A stretch of 37,458 nucleotides of DNA from Candidatus Omnitrophota bacterium. Its GTDB lineage: Bacteria > Omnitrophota > Gorgyraeia > Aquiviventales > JACQRC01. Location: positions 1 through 37,458 of the forward strand of contig JACQRC010000074.1 in assembly GCA_016206665.1 (NCBI GenBank). Reading direction: 5' to 3'. The stretch's first letter is position 1. Every line of letters begins with the position of its first letter. The position numbers and the translations under genes were made by a program. Below are positions 16,401 to 23,102 of the stretch, piece after piece. A model generated the notes under the pieces. It was not told the DNA's origin, ran no database searches, and worked only from the letters and a program-made list of their open reading frames with translations.

Positions 16401-19088
16401 TGCGGGGTTAAAGCCTGATTTTTCGTATGTGCTGCCAATGAGAATCTCAGGAATCGCATCGCCGTTCAGGTCCGCCAAGACCGGCGAGGGCAAGGTGGGA
16501 CTGGCGATGCGAAACGGCTGCGACCCAGCGATGCACGGTTGCAGGGCCTGTGGCCAGGCGCCGGAAAAGCTCGTGCTATCAGCGCGCCAAACATGGATCC
16601 ACTGCGGGCAGGCCACCGCATGTCCAGCGAGGGCGACAACCTCTAAGCCGTTGTTGGCGGTCGGATCCAAATCCGCCACTGCCGGGGAAGCCACGATGGG
16701 GCCAGCCGCAAAGATGTCATTGCCCATGGTCAGCTGCGGCCAGCCAGCCTTGGGGTTCCCCTGGGCATCCCAGACGTAGACAGAGCCGTCCCAGCTGCCG
16801 GCGATGATTTCCTTGCCATTGAGCGGCACCGCGTTCGGGTCCAGATCGATGACGATCGGCGAGGTCAGGATCGGCCCACCGGAGATGGCTTGGGTCGTGA
16901 CGGTCTTGCTGAGCAGCAACGGGACGCGGGCTTCAAAGGTTTGGCCGGCGTTATTGACGGCGCGCAGACGTAAGGTATACCGCTGATTGTCCGTCGGAAA
17001 GACGACCGGATTAGTAGGATCCAGGGTGGCTGTCACTCGATTGCTGGCATCCACGTTCACAGCGACCGAGCGCCAACTGGCGGGCGTGGGAAACTCCCCC
17101 TCACCCACCTCCAAGGCGATGGTGCCGCTGACGCTGCCTCCCGCGGGTAACGCGATTTCACCGGCGACCGAGACCGGCGATGTCATCACCAGGGTCATGG
17201 GCGCTGGCTGGGTCACTTTGACCCCCAATGGTAGGGCGATCTGGACGGCCTGCTCAGTATTGAGACGACCGTAGCCGCTCTTGGCATCCACCCCTGTTGC
17301 CTCGATATCGGTAGCGCTGCTGCGCAACACCGCGCGGACCATCTCGGGGGTAAAGGTCGGATCCCGCGACAAAATCATCGCGGCCACACCGGAAACATAG
17401 GCTGCGGCGCCCGAGGTGCCGCCGGTCCGGCGGTAGGCTGCGGTACAGGGGCTACTGGTATCGGCACAGGCAGTGACCTGTGAAGCGGTTTTCACCACAT
17501 TCTCAGGCAGGGCATGAGTACTCGTGGTATCGGTGACGGATGGTTGGACTGAAACGATATTCAACCCGGGATTGGCATTGCCGGCGACGGCTTGGGTCTC
17601 CAGTATATCTCCACCTGGAGCGACAAGATCGATTTTGGGTCCGGTGTTGGAAAAGGCGGCGACAGCCTCGGCGCTGTTGACGAGCGCTTGCTGCACGGCG
17701 CCCACTGCAATGACGTCCTTGTGGCCGGCGGGACTGACGAGCCGCGCATCCTGGGCGTTGTTGCCGGCGGCGGCCACTAAGACGATGCCGCTCGCCGCCG
17801 CCTGGTCCAACGCGGCAGAGAGCGCGGGCATCTGGACGCCCTGGCCCCAGCTCATGTTGATAATCTTCGCCCCCTTGGCCATGGCGTAATTGACAGCCGC
17901 GATGAGGTCGGATTCTTTGGCCCGATTGAGTCCCGGGGTCACTCTCGAATCAAACTCGAACGCCCTGAGGGCCATGATCTTCGCGGCGTAAGCCACCCCG
18001 ACCATGCCTAACTCATTCGTCAGGGTGAGGCCCGCTGTGTCATTGCCCCCTTGCGCCGCGATCAGGCCCGCGACCCATGTCCCATGGCGGCCGCCCTGGT
18101 CGGTATCATTGGGGTCATTATCGCGACCGACGATACCGTCGCCGGTGACGGGTGAGGCGTTGTCCACAAAGTCGTAGCCGCGCACGTCGTCGATGAGGCC
18201 GTTGCCGTCATTGTCGATGCCGTTAAAGTCGTCGGCATCCACGACCCCGAGCGGCGGCTGGTCCTCGCCAGGATTGATCCAAATTTTATTGCGCAGTTCC
18301 GGATGGTTATAGTCCACACCGGTGTCGATCACCGCGACCACGACATTTTGCCCTGGCAGGGGCTGGCCAGCAACGGTCGGTGCGAACAACGACCAGGCCT
18401 CCGTCGTGCAGGTCCGGTGGTGGCCCCACAACAGTCCAATGGTGTTTGCCGGATCCCAGGTGTTCAAGTCGGTCAAGAAGGAGTCATTGGTCGGGGCGCG
18501 CGTCAAGAGGCAGGGTGAAGCCGCGCTGCTGCCGGTGCTGGCTCCCACCGTGGGCTCCGTGGACTGCTTCGTCTCCGGATTATCTTTCGTCGTCCCCGGA
18601 TCATCTCGTCTGATCACCGACGGCCGGTACGTATACACCCAATGATTGGGTTCCACGGCGAGGACGCCGGCCGTGTTGGACAGGGTCGTCCGGACGAGGT
18701 CGGTCGCTACCTGCGGGTCGGTGGAAACCACGCGCCATTCGGCGGACGCCGTCGCTGAGGTCAAGGAGCTGCTGGTGGGATCGGTGGTGGAGAGCTCGGA
18801 GGCCATCGTGAGCAGCGGCGCGGACAGCGATACGGCGCTGCCGGTCGCCCCCTGCAGGTTGGAGGCAGCCAACTGCAGGCTGGCCTCATCGGCGAGGACC
18901 AGGTATTCGCCCGGGACGGTCATCTCCGGCGGCAGGGGAAGCGTCCCGTCATACAGTCCAGGCTGGAGCGCCGTGGCCGTCGAGGTCGCCTGAGCCACGC
19001 CACGATTATAATACAGCGCGGCCCCGAGGCTGCCTACGGCGATCAGGCCGACCCATATCCATTTGTTAGACTTTATAAAACTTTGCAT
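10494..19088 (-). CDS. giant exported subtilase with FG-GAP and Ig/cadherin-like repeats, 2864 aa
   Basis: Predicted surface or secreted protease. An N-terminal hydrophobic segment (residues 11-26, IWVGLIAVGSLGAALY) is a signal or anchor, followed by a propeptide-like region to about 245. Residues about 248-620 are a peptidase S8 domain with an intact triad: Asp255 (VIDTGVDYNHPEL), His335 (GGRHGTWVAG) and Ser559 (GGTSGAAAYVSG), plus AAAGNN for the oxyanion hole. A large insert between Asp and His is rich in calcium-type loops (DNDGNGLIDD). Residues about 735-1230 are FG-GAP/VCBS-like beta-propeller repeats (SPAVADLDP, SPVLADLNGD, SPVVADLEGDG, SPAIADLDGN) closing with PWPTYRRDAAHTGRY. Residues about 1240-2045 hold at least six Ig/cadherin-like repeats (VNRNPVL, SDVNRNPVIN, TNVNRNPSLF). 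The last 800 residues are unassigned and contain a DDDGDGQFDD loop. It has its own promoter and riboswitch leader. Confidence 0.92.
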   Translation of the reverse strand: MQSFIKSNKWIWVGLIAVGSLGAALYYNRGVAQATSTATALQPGLYDGTLPLPPEMTVPGEYLVLADEASLQLAASNLQGATGSAVSLSAPLLTMASELSTTDPTSSSLTSATASAEWRVVSTDPQVATDLVRTTLSNTAGVLAVEPNHWVYTYRPSVIRRDDPGTTKDNPETKQSTEPTVGASTGSSAASPCLLTRAPTNDSFLTDLNTWDPANTIGLLWGHHRTCTTEAWSLFAPTVAGQPLPGQNVVVAVIDTGVDYNHPELRNKIWINPGEDQPPLGVVDADDFNGIDNDGNGLIDDVRGYDFVDNASPVTGDGIVGRDNDPNDTDQGGRHGTWVAGLIAAQGGNDTAGLTLTNELGMVGVAYAAKIMALRAFEFDSRVTPGLNRAKESDLIAAVNYAMAKGAKIINMSWGQGVQMPALSAALDQAAASGIVLVAAAGNNAQDARLVSPAGHKDVIAVGAVQQALVNSAEAVAAFSNTGPKIDLVAPGGDILETQAVAGNANPGLNIVSVQPSVTDTTSTHALPENVVKTASQVTACADTSSPCTAAYRRTGGTSGAAAYVSGVAAMILSRDPTFTPEMVRAVLRSSATDIEATGVDAKSGYGRLNTEQAVQIALPLGVKVTQPAPMTLVMTSPVSVAGEIALPAGGSVSGTIALEVGEGEFPTPASWRSVAVNVDASNRVTATLDPTNPVVFPTDNQRYTLRLRAVNNAGQTFEARVPLLLSKTVTTQAISGGPILTSPIVIDLDPNAVPLNGKEIIAGSWDGSVYVWDAQGNPKAGWPQLTMGNDIFAAGPIVASPAVADLDPTANNGLEVVALAGHAVACPQWIHVWRADSTSFSGAWPQALQPCIAGSQPFRIASPTLPSPVLADLNGDAIPEILIGSTYEKSGFNPAGLGVVRAYRADGSLFREYRVNGLDGGSFSAGNQFAYAGCCAVGNLDADANLEIVSGFAGITVTGITKELDPLRHDGKLAVWDVGSATPQQSWLLTGSALTIPSVFNFDGDTALEIAYLGRPGPTEPAKANLMVFDTATGTGPVFSRTVDADLGATGTALADNLENQSPVVADLEGDGSLEVVYTAKSSLGSASLFAVHVTGGAGLCVDPVQVPPCTVIGYPIALGTQQARSASPSVANVDTEGTQEVLVSGDQGLLYGLRTDGEVLPAYPKLVGFHSLASPAIADLDGNAQQELEVVTGASDGRIYAYSDATGLATATAPWPTYRRDAAHTGRYQGQSAPTQNRRPVLRPISPMTGCTAPATHCIAGGQTLTINLSANEYDPAPQVVTFDAASKPTGLTFTSGAREPNGVEFKGQLTWTPACSQRGQYPLTVKASDNGTPSLSDQEAIIIEVTCPNQPPDIFDFPGIIEVCPGTTRTEQAKIREPDGDPIANCQSLPIFNFPSFINLSLVSVTDPDPLVRFACEARIECDLSVGCEPGDYTGLQVKTCDSPQAGGSLCDTTAPFTVRALDVTDPQCFTNSPPSFTSQPANQSLAEGQTKTLNLAPLALDPDGDPLTFTKTSGPTWATVDSQTGIVTMSPGFLDGNIPDRQYTVSVQVTDPFNPPGPNSTAAFTVFVANVNRNPVLAQPPDKATSENVAVTVDLSATDEDCDRPGNLGTFAFSRVSIVPAPPSGTLPAVVTTDSTFDLCPQPGPAPPATGTGRLTWTPGFTDGSIAGTVYTVTVKVEDGQAPILGVNSKTFKITVSDVNRNPVINPLIPDTTVAENTSTNLPVAATDPDPGDIVTCALSNNPTFVRIDSATCLITITPGFLDGGEPNRSYPNIRVTASDNRGGSVFDEFNLSVTNVNRNPSLFVPAGPVFVQEGRLLDQVLTASDKDSDRPGNLGVFTFSLVSITPSDPLSNPNPANRPSVVCVSCAFTPPPADAVGSGAFRWTPDFDDGAAYPPGRPYDVVAKVDDGQGGSATSPPFRVIVVRNTNPSFDPLGGPYTVQEGQKLVVHMIASDPDTVVPGLFTFSHLDFAPDPLSGDPGSVFVRPLDASINDGVGTGDWEWTPGFNDGSQGTGTPYTVTVKVEDGQGGFATGQFSVNVTEVNPCATDTVRPTIELVLPAGSPRLFNDPLSANQTAPSAVVSASPTGITWIVRDNCGLDPNGGQTIARHDGSGPTNLIQGGNLTELTEAATIGVLLPPNTAPVDPLYNSTGSANRYTITARDLNGNVKTVTIYITLTSQPGEPGKAFIVPADFAFVQLSATTAGGSTFLLPWAPTNFNALTTTGTVNSVAPMDGGDNPQPVMVPSYDDDGDGQFDDTLATPNEMIVLVSPNSSLHHDSWDNDSDVSYDYFAFPALFNGTTSWHAVGRANDGADGIDSGSSCTKWKDICIGGHCSSVCVSGSTVQRVNAFTMAVRPAQDPQWATQIAIRTGTIRRSDANLLIPLPDGGGGGYDPFPAAGQPEQSFWPDGPDADAAPDPLTRSQSQWFIGLRQLAYYDSDSSATENGDQAEDFSLATDAVGNVREAQKIQVDPATGQLQLVSGSGANLLIADNTNDITISYFIIATRRVPAPPLLPAGTTTPRQAVRVSTNFAPVAHGAAIPLTTPSSERWADGSPVTYAQSALWVSPSHAQGRDGTGSNAGGTEDWQFYADPVTGVVTAHVHDGRNGMADGDYDGSATFLALSLKPPAAGVAAVSEVKIGAPGIAGYPWAVGDQMSYSTRWAPIIANAYAGYYDFDFVTFQGRFVSLDPIDPWVDYTVSPIVEQGIYQIAPDCSTDYYGIEEGSPITIDVYVDEDGTDPLTVTATLPKFGAVTLDDGSTSPYGFAGMEERTLSRNAVCSDNVGYDCYTASTGNTPQVGSYQYYAIPVTVRENKAKGYNKTSHTSYTGHATVVPQQIWESCRGNPPPGGSDGNGGKVINTGN

Positions 19089-19100
19089 ATGTGGCCCAAT

Positions 19101-19138
19101 AAAAAAGCCAAGCCTACCGTGCTCTTCGGTAGCTTGGC
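19101..19138 (-). terminator. intrinsic terminator before giant subtilase start
   Basis: Minus strand: stem GCCAAG-CTACCG / CGGTAG-G-CTTGGC with one bulged base and a 7-nt loop, followed by six T. It ends only about 12 nt before the ATG at 19088, so the ribosome binding region is nearly inside the terminator tail. Its 5' arm overlaps the 3' end of the GEMM-I aptamer, as in the pilin unit. Confidence 0.85.
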
Positions 19139-19262
19139 AATCTTGATAGCATGAGGCCCGTCGACCCTTTGTCGGCAGCCTGGCGATCTGTGATAAGCCT
19201 CATGCCTATCGTAGACCCATAGCTTTGCGCCCGACGGTTTCCCGCCGTTTGCCTCCGCTCTC
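19120..19262 (-). promoter_or_regulatory. GEMM-I (cyclic-di-GMP-I type) riboswitch, giant subtilase
   Basis: Read on the minus strand: GGAGGCAAAC, a stem capped by a GAAA tetraloop (GGCGG-GAAA-CCGTC, 19233-19246), GGGCGCAAAGC (19222-19229 core), then GGGTCTACG. The 3' block is CAAGCTACCGA. These match the GEMM-I consensus more clearly than the pilin-unit copy. The helix after the core is greatly extended: GATAGGCATGAGGC pairs with GCCTCATGCTATC (19197-19210 with 19145-19157) around a 39-nt insert. The 3' block is shared with the terminator arm, again suggesting ligand-induced read-through. The Vc2 G20-equivalent appears to be G by eye. Ends are approximate. Confidence 0.83.
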
Positions 19263-19286
19263 ACGAGCAGCGGTCCCCCGCTGCTT

Positions 19287-19396
19287 CGTCCCGCCCGCGT
19301 TGCTTCGCAACGCGAAGCAGGCGGGACGGCGGGGGCTTTCGGAGCTGGTCACTCTCTCAGTTGTCAAAGCTTGCAGATACCGTGGGGTATCTGCAA
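19287..19396 (-). repeat. palindromic leader between promoter and riboswitch
   Basis: Two strong inverted repeats lie in the leader upstream of the aptamer. At 19371-19396 a perfect 10-bp pair (TTGCAGATAC / GTATCTGCAA) lies just after the expected transcription start. At 19287-19328 CGTCCCGCC and GGCGGGACG enclose a second hairpin (GCGTTGC / GCAACGC). Together with the aptamer they make a leader of about 320 nt. No gene is seen here. They could be operator or RNA-stability elements; function is not known. Confidence 0.6.
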
Positions 19397-19412
19397 TGGT
19401 GCTGCATACGTA

Positions 19413-19441
19413 ACTATACCACGCCTTCAGCCAAAATACAA
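19413..19441 (-). promoter_or_regulatory. sigma70-type promoter of giant subtilase
   Basis: Minus strand: TTGTAT (19436-19441), 17-bp spacer, TATAGT (19413-19418). It directs transcription through the palindromic leader and riboswitch. Its -35 box lies about 20 bp from the divergent -10 of the FIST operon. Confidence 0.68.
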
Positions 19442-19460
19442 ACCGGAGGCTTGAGCGCTA

Positions 19461-19469
19461 TGCTATACT
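19461..19469 (+). promoter_or_regulatory. extended -10 promoter of FIST signalling operon
   Basis: TGCTATACT is an extended -10 box on the plus strand, about 55 bp before the FIST start; no good -35 is seen 17 bp upstream. It is divergent from the giant subtilase promoter. Confidence 0.5.
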
Positions 19470-19523
19470 GTCCTGTGGCAGCCGGTTGGAGCTGTGGGAA
19501 GGAGCGCTAACGGAAGGAGGTCC

Positions 19524-20696
19524 ATGCAGACCTGGGTAGGCGTGGGCTGGAGCCAGGAGGCGGAGGCCTTCAAGGCCGGTCAACAGGCCTGTGCCATGGC
19601 GAAGGAGCAGCTGCGCCATCCCACCGTGCACCTGGCCCTCGTCTTTGCCTCCTCCTACTTTGACCAGGCGAAGCTGCTGCGGGGCGTGCGGACGGTCGTC
19701 GCCGCGCCGTTAGTGGGCGGCAGCTCGGCCGGAGAGATCCTGTCCAGTGGGACGCGCCGCCGGTCCGTGGTGGTCATGCTGCTCGGCTCCGATGAGCTGA
19801 ACATCCACAGCGCCAGCGTCGGGTTGTCTGCCGCGCCGCGGGAGGCCGGCCAGCGCCTGGCGCATGAGTTGTTCCTCGCGTCAGCCCACCAGCGACGGCT
19901 GGCCCTCCTGCTCTTCTCCGACGGCCTCTCCCCCGGTCATCACGAAGTCATCCGCGGCGCGCAGGAAATCGCCGGCACGGTCTTTCCCATCATCGGGGGT
20001 CTGACCGCCGACGACTGGCGCTTCACGGCCACCTCGCAGTACTTTCAAGATCAGGTCCTGCATGATAGCGTGGTGGGCGTGCTCATCACGGGAGGCATCA
20101 AGGTCCAGAGCGGGTGCCGGCATGGTTGGCTGCCGATCGGCAAGCCGCGCCGGGTGACGGAGGCCCGAGGCAACGTCCTCTGCAGCCTGGACGGTGAACC
20201 GGCCGCCAAGGTCTATGAAGAGTATTTCGGTGAAGAGGCGGTCGCCTTCACGCGCGAGGAGGTCCTGGCCCGGATGACCATCTCCTACCCGCTCGGCATG
20301 TATATCGCCGGTGAGGAGGAATACCTCCTGCGGAACGTCCTGCAGATGGACGAGCGCGGGGCGCTTGTCTGCACGGGGGAGGTGGAGGAGGGTGCGGTCC
20401 TGCGACTCATGCTGGGCAGCCAGGAGTCGGCCATCGAGGCGGCGCGCCAGGCCGCCAAGGAAGCGGTCGCCAGATTGCGCGAGATCCGATGCGTCGTCGT
20501 CTTTGATTCCGTTGCCCGCCAGAAGCTGCTGGGCCGGCTGGCCGAGGAGGAGATCCGCGTGATCCACGACGCCATCGGAGCCGACGTGCCCCTCATCGGC
20601 TGTTATACCTACGGCGAGCAGGCCCCCCTGCGCGCCGCGATGGGCCGATCCTATCTGCACAATGAAACCGTCTTAGTCGTGGCGCTCGGAGTCTGA
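19524..20696 (+). CDS. FIST domain sensory protein, 390 aa
   Basis: FIST N plus FIST C (F-box and intracellular signal transduction) protein. The N-terminal half has VHLALVFASSYFDQAKLL and VGGSSAGEIL. The middle has LLLFSDGLS and FPIIGGLTADDW, and the C-terminal half has SYPLGMYI, RLMLGSQESAIEAA, CVVVFDSVARQKLLG and PLIGCYTYGEQAP. FIST proteins are proposed sensors of small ligands, often placed beside kinases and cyclic-di-GMP enzymes. The ATG at 19524 follows AAGGAGG and is preferred to the upstream in-frame ATG at 19494. No membrane segment. First gene of a four-gene operon, 4 bp before the kinase gene. Confidence 0.9.
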   Translation: MQTWVGVGWSQEAEAFKAGQQACAMAKEQLRHPTVHLALVFASSYFDQAKLLRGVRTVVAAPLVGGSSAGEILSSGTRRRSVVVMLLGSDELNIHSASVGLSAAPREAGQRLAHELFLASAHQRRLALLLFSDGLSPGHHEVIRGAQEIAGTVFPIIGGLTADDWRFTATSQYFQDQVLHDSVVGVLITGGIKVQSGCRHGWLPIGKPRRVTEARGNVLCSLDGEPAAKVYEEYFGEEAVAFTREEVLARMTISYPLGMYIAGEEEYLLRNVLQMDERGALVCTGEVEEGAVLRLMLGSQESAIEAARQAAKEAVARLREIRCVVVFDSVARQKLLGRLAEEEIRVIHDAIGADVPLIGCYTYGEQAPLRAAMGRSYLHNETVLVVALGV

Positions 20697-20700
20697 CGCC

Positions 20701-22272
20701 ATGACGGCGCGGCTGTTCCTGATCGTGACGGCCATCTTGATGAGTTGCTTCTCGCTCGTGGTCACCGTCGTGCCCAGGTGGCGCATGCTGCAGGTGGCGA
20801 TCCTCCTGGTCGCCGTCTGGTATCTGATCGCCAAGGAAGGACACGCGCGCCGACAAGCGCTGGAGGCCCAACGGTTCAAAAACGCCTACGACGAATTGGA
20901 CAAGCAGGCCAAACTGATCGTCAAGACCGACCTCGAACTCTCCCGCACGCAAGCCGAGCTGGACAAGCGGATCACCGGCCTCTACACGCTCCATGAATTG
21001 GGGCATCTGCTCCAGCAAACGACGGATGTGGCCGGCCTCTTCGCCCGGTTCGATGCGGTGATGCTGGAACGGTTGGGCTTCGAGAAGGGGTGTCTTGGTC
21101 TGTTGCAGGCCGATGGCGCGGCGTGCGAATGGAAACTGGCGGTGCATTGTCCTCGGGAGACCTTGGAGCGCTGTGCGGCTCTCCTGCAGCAGCCGGCCTT
21201 GCGCAAGTACCTCCTGAACCTGAAACAACCACTGCTCTTGACGACCCAGCAGCGGCCGCCGGAGGTCCCGCCGGAGTTCCTCAAACAGCTCGGCTTGACG
21301 AGCGGCGTGGTCGCCCGGATGTCCCTCCCGACGCAGACGGCCGTGCTGATTCTGGGCAACGAAACCGTGTTCCGGACGGCGACCACCGGCGATGTCGAGC
21401 TGGTCGCCATCCTGGTGAACCAGCTGCGCGTCGCCATTGAGAATACCACGCTCAACGAGGAGCTGTGGGATGCCCGACGCGCCTTGGAATTGAAGGTGCA
21501 GGAGCGCACCCGCGAGCTGGCCCAGGCGAACGAGGCGCTGCAGCGATTGAGCAAGGCCAAGAGCGACTTTGTCTCCTCCGTCGCGCACGAGCTGCGCACG
21601 CCGCTCACCTCCATCAAGGGCTATGCCTCCATTCTGATGTCCGGCCAGCTGGGCAAGATCAGCGCCGACCAGGCCGAGCGCCTCACGAAGATTGACAAGC
21701 ATTCCAACACCCTGACGCAGCTCATCAATGACCTGCTCGACCTCTCCCGACTGGAAGCCGGCAAGGTGACGATGACGCGCCAGCCCATCGAGGTCAAGAC
21801 CCTGTTCCGCAACCTCCTCGACGTGGTCAAGCCGCAGCTGGAAGACAAGCGCCTGAGCCTCGCCACGGACGCCGACGACGTCACGACCCTCCACGCCGAC
21901 CCGGCCCAACTGGAGCGCGTCTTCATCAACCTCCTCTCCAATGCCATCAGGTACACGCCCGCCGGCGGACGGATCGCGCTGGCGCTGCGCCGCGAAGGCG
22001 ATCACATCGTGGCCCGGGTCTCCGACACGGGCATCGGCATCGGCGCGCAGGATCTCCCGCGCATCTTCGACGAGTTTTACCGGGCGAACACGGCGATGAA
22101 TGCCGAGATTCGCGGCACGGGGCTGGGGCTTTCGCTCGTGATGCGGATCGTCGACGCGCACGGCGGCCGCATCTGGGTGGAGTCCACCGTCGGCAAGGGC
22201 GCCACCTTCTTTCTGACGCTGCCACTGACGGCGCCGTCAGCCGCCGATCCTCAAGGAGCCGCCCATGGCTAA
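20701..22272 (+). CDS. membrane histidine kinase with GAF-like domain, 523 aa
   Basis: Two N-terminal membrane helices (about residues 4-24 and 29-44) are followed by a coiled-coil segment (52-92) and a GAF-like sensor region (about 95-250). A second coiled coil precedes HisKA with phospho-acceptor His296 (SSVAHELRTPLTS). The ATPase domain has its N box (FINLLSNAIRYTP, Asn414), G1 SDTGIGIG, F box FDEFYRA and G2 GTGLGLSL, so all catalytic boxes are present. It would signal from the membrane to the receivers encoded downstream. Its 3' end overlaps the next gene by 8 bp, which supports cotranslation. The FIST protein just upstream probably feeds into it. Confidence 0.92.
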   Translation: MTARLFLIVTAILMSCFSLVVTVVPRWRMLQVAILLVAVWYLIAKEGHARRQALEAQRFKNAYDELDKQAKLIVKTDLELSRTQAELDKRITGLYTLHELGHLLQQTTDVAGLFARFDAVMLERLGFEKGCLGLLQADGAACEWKLAVHCPRETLERCAALLQQPALRKYLLNLKQPLLLTTQQRPPEVPPEFLKQLGLTSGVVARMSLPTQTAVLILGNETVFRTATTGDVELVAILVNQLRVAIENTTLNEELWDARRALELKVQERTRELAQANEALQRLSKAKSDFVSSVAHELRTPLTSIKGYASILMSGQLGKISADQAERLTKIDKHSNTLTQLINDLLDLSRLEAGKVTMTRQPIEVKTLFRNLLDVVKPQLEDKRLSLATDADDVTTLHADPAQLERVFINLLSNAIRYTPAGGRIALALRREGDHIVARVSDTGIGIGAQDLPRIFDEFYRANTAMNAEIRGTGLGLSLVMRIVDAHGGRIWVESTVGKGATFFLTLPLTAPSAADPQGAAHG

Positions 22273-23029
22273 GCCGCACGTGCTCATTGTTGATGGTGAG
22301 CCGGAGGCGCGCCGGCTGATCCGGCAGTCCCTGGAGTCGGAAGGTGTGACCGTCATCGAAGCCGCGCGCGGCGACGTGGCGCTGGAGCTGGCCAAACGGC
22401 TGCTGCCGGAACTGATCCTCGTTGACAGCGGCCTGCCCGGCATGACCGGAGCCGAGGTGGTGCAGCGCCTGAAGGCCGAAGTAATCACCTCGCACCTGCC
22501 CATCTTGTACATGATGATCGAGCCAGCCAGCCTGCCGCCCCTCGGCGGCGTGGAGACGATTCCCAAACACCTCGCGCATGGCGAGGTGCTGGACAAGGTC
22601 CGAGAGCTGCTGGCCCTTCCCTCCCGGTCCTCGCAGCGGCGTCGGCGCATCCTCATCGCCGATGATGAGCCGGATATTGTGGACATTCTCGCAACCCAGC
22701 TGACGGCGCAGGGGTACGAGACCCTCGCCGCCCATGACGGTTTCACCGCGTTGCAGTTCGCCCGCCACGAGAAGCCGGACCTCGTCATTCTCGACCTGCA
22801 TCTGCCGAAGCTGGATGGCTTCCAGGTGATGAAGATGCTGAAGGCGGATCAGGAGGTGGGGCTGATTCCCATCATCGTCCTGACCGGCGTGTATCTCACC
22901 GACCAGGACAAACAGACGGGTCTGCGGCTGGGGGCGGTGCGGTATTTCACGAAGCCGTACGAGGCGACGGCGTTGCTCAAAGAGATCGCGCAGGTCTTGG
23001 GGGGCACGCGCCGTGGCCCCACCACCTGA
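22265..23029 (+). CDS. double receiver-domain response regulator, 254 aa
   Basis: Two CheY-like receivers in tandem without an output domain. Receiver 1 (about 5-117) has LIVDGEPEA in place of the usual acidic DD pair and Asp54 in LILVDSGLPGM; its switch region and Lys are poorly conserved, so it may be a degenerate or protein-binding module. Receiver 2 (about 128-245) is canonical: LIADDEPDIVD, Asp177 (DLVILDLHLPKLDG), LTG and the KPYEA Lys. Such proteins act as phosphate shuttles or adaptors. Preceded by AAGGAG and overlapping the kinase gene. Confidence 0.9.
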   Translation: MAKPHVLIVDGEPEARRLIRQSLESEGVTVIEAARGDVALELAKRLLPELILVDSGLPGMTGAEVVQRLKAEVITSHLPILYMMIEPASLPPLGGVETIPKHLAHGEVLDKVRELLALPSRSSQRRRRILIADDEPDIVDILATQLTAQGYETLAAHDGFTALQFARHEKPDLVILDLHLPKLDGFQVMKMLKADQEVGLIPIIVLTGVYLTDQDKQTGLRLGAVRYFTKPYEATALLKEIAQVLGGTRRGPTT

Positions 23030-23102
23030 CGCGCCCCGCCGGAACGGCGGGCGGCCCGCCGATGGCGGGCCCGGCCCTACGGGCCATGCGGCAGGTGGTG
23101 GG

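Noticed and set aside
19364..19372. TTGACA on the minus strand within the subtilase leader as a promoter
   Set aside because: No -10 box at 16-18 bp; the TTGTAT-17-TATAGT pair upstream is better.
23030..23102. Extra N-terminal coding for the GGDEF protein or a separate small gene
   Set aside because: The stretch is a GC-rich inverted repeat coding only Gly/Pro/Arg; the receiver domain starts right after 23103.
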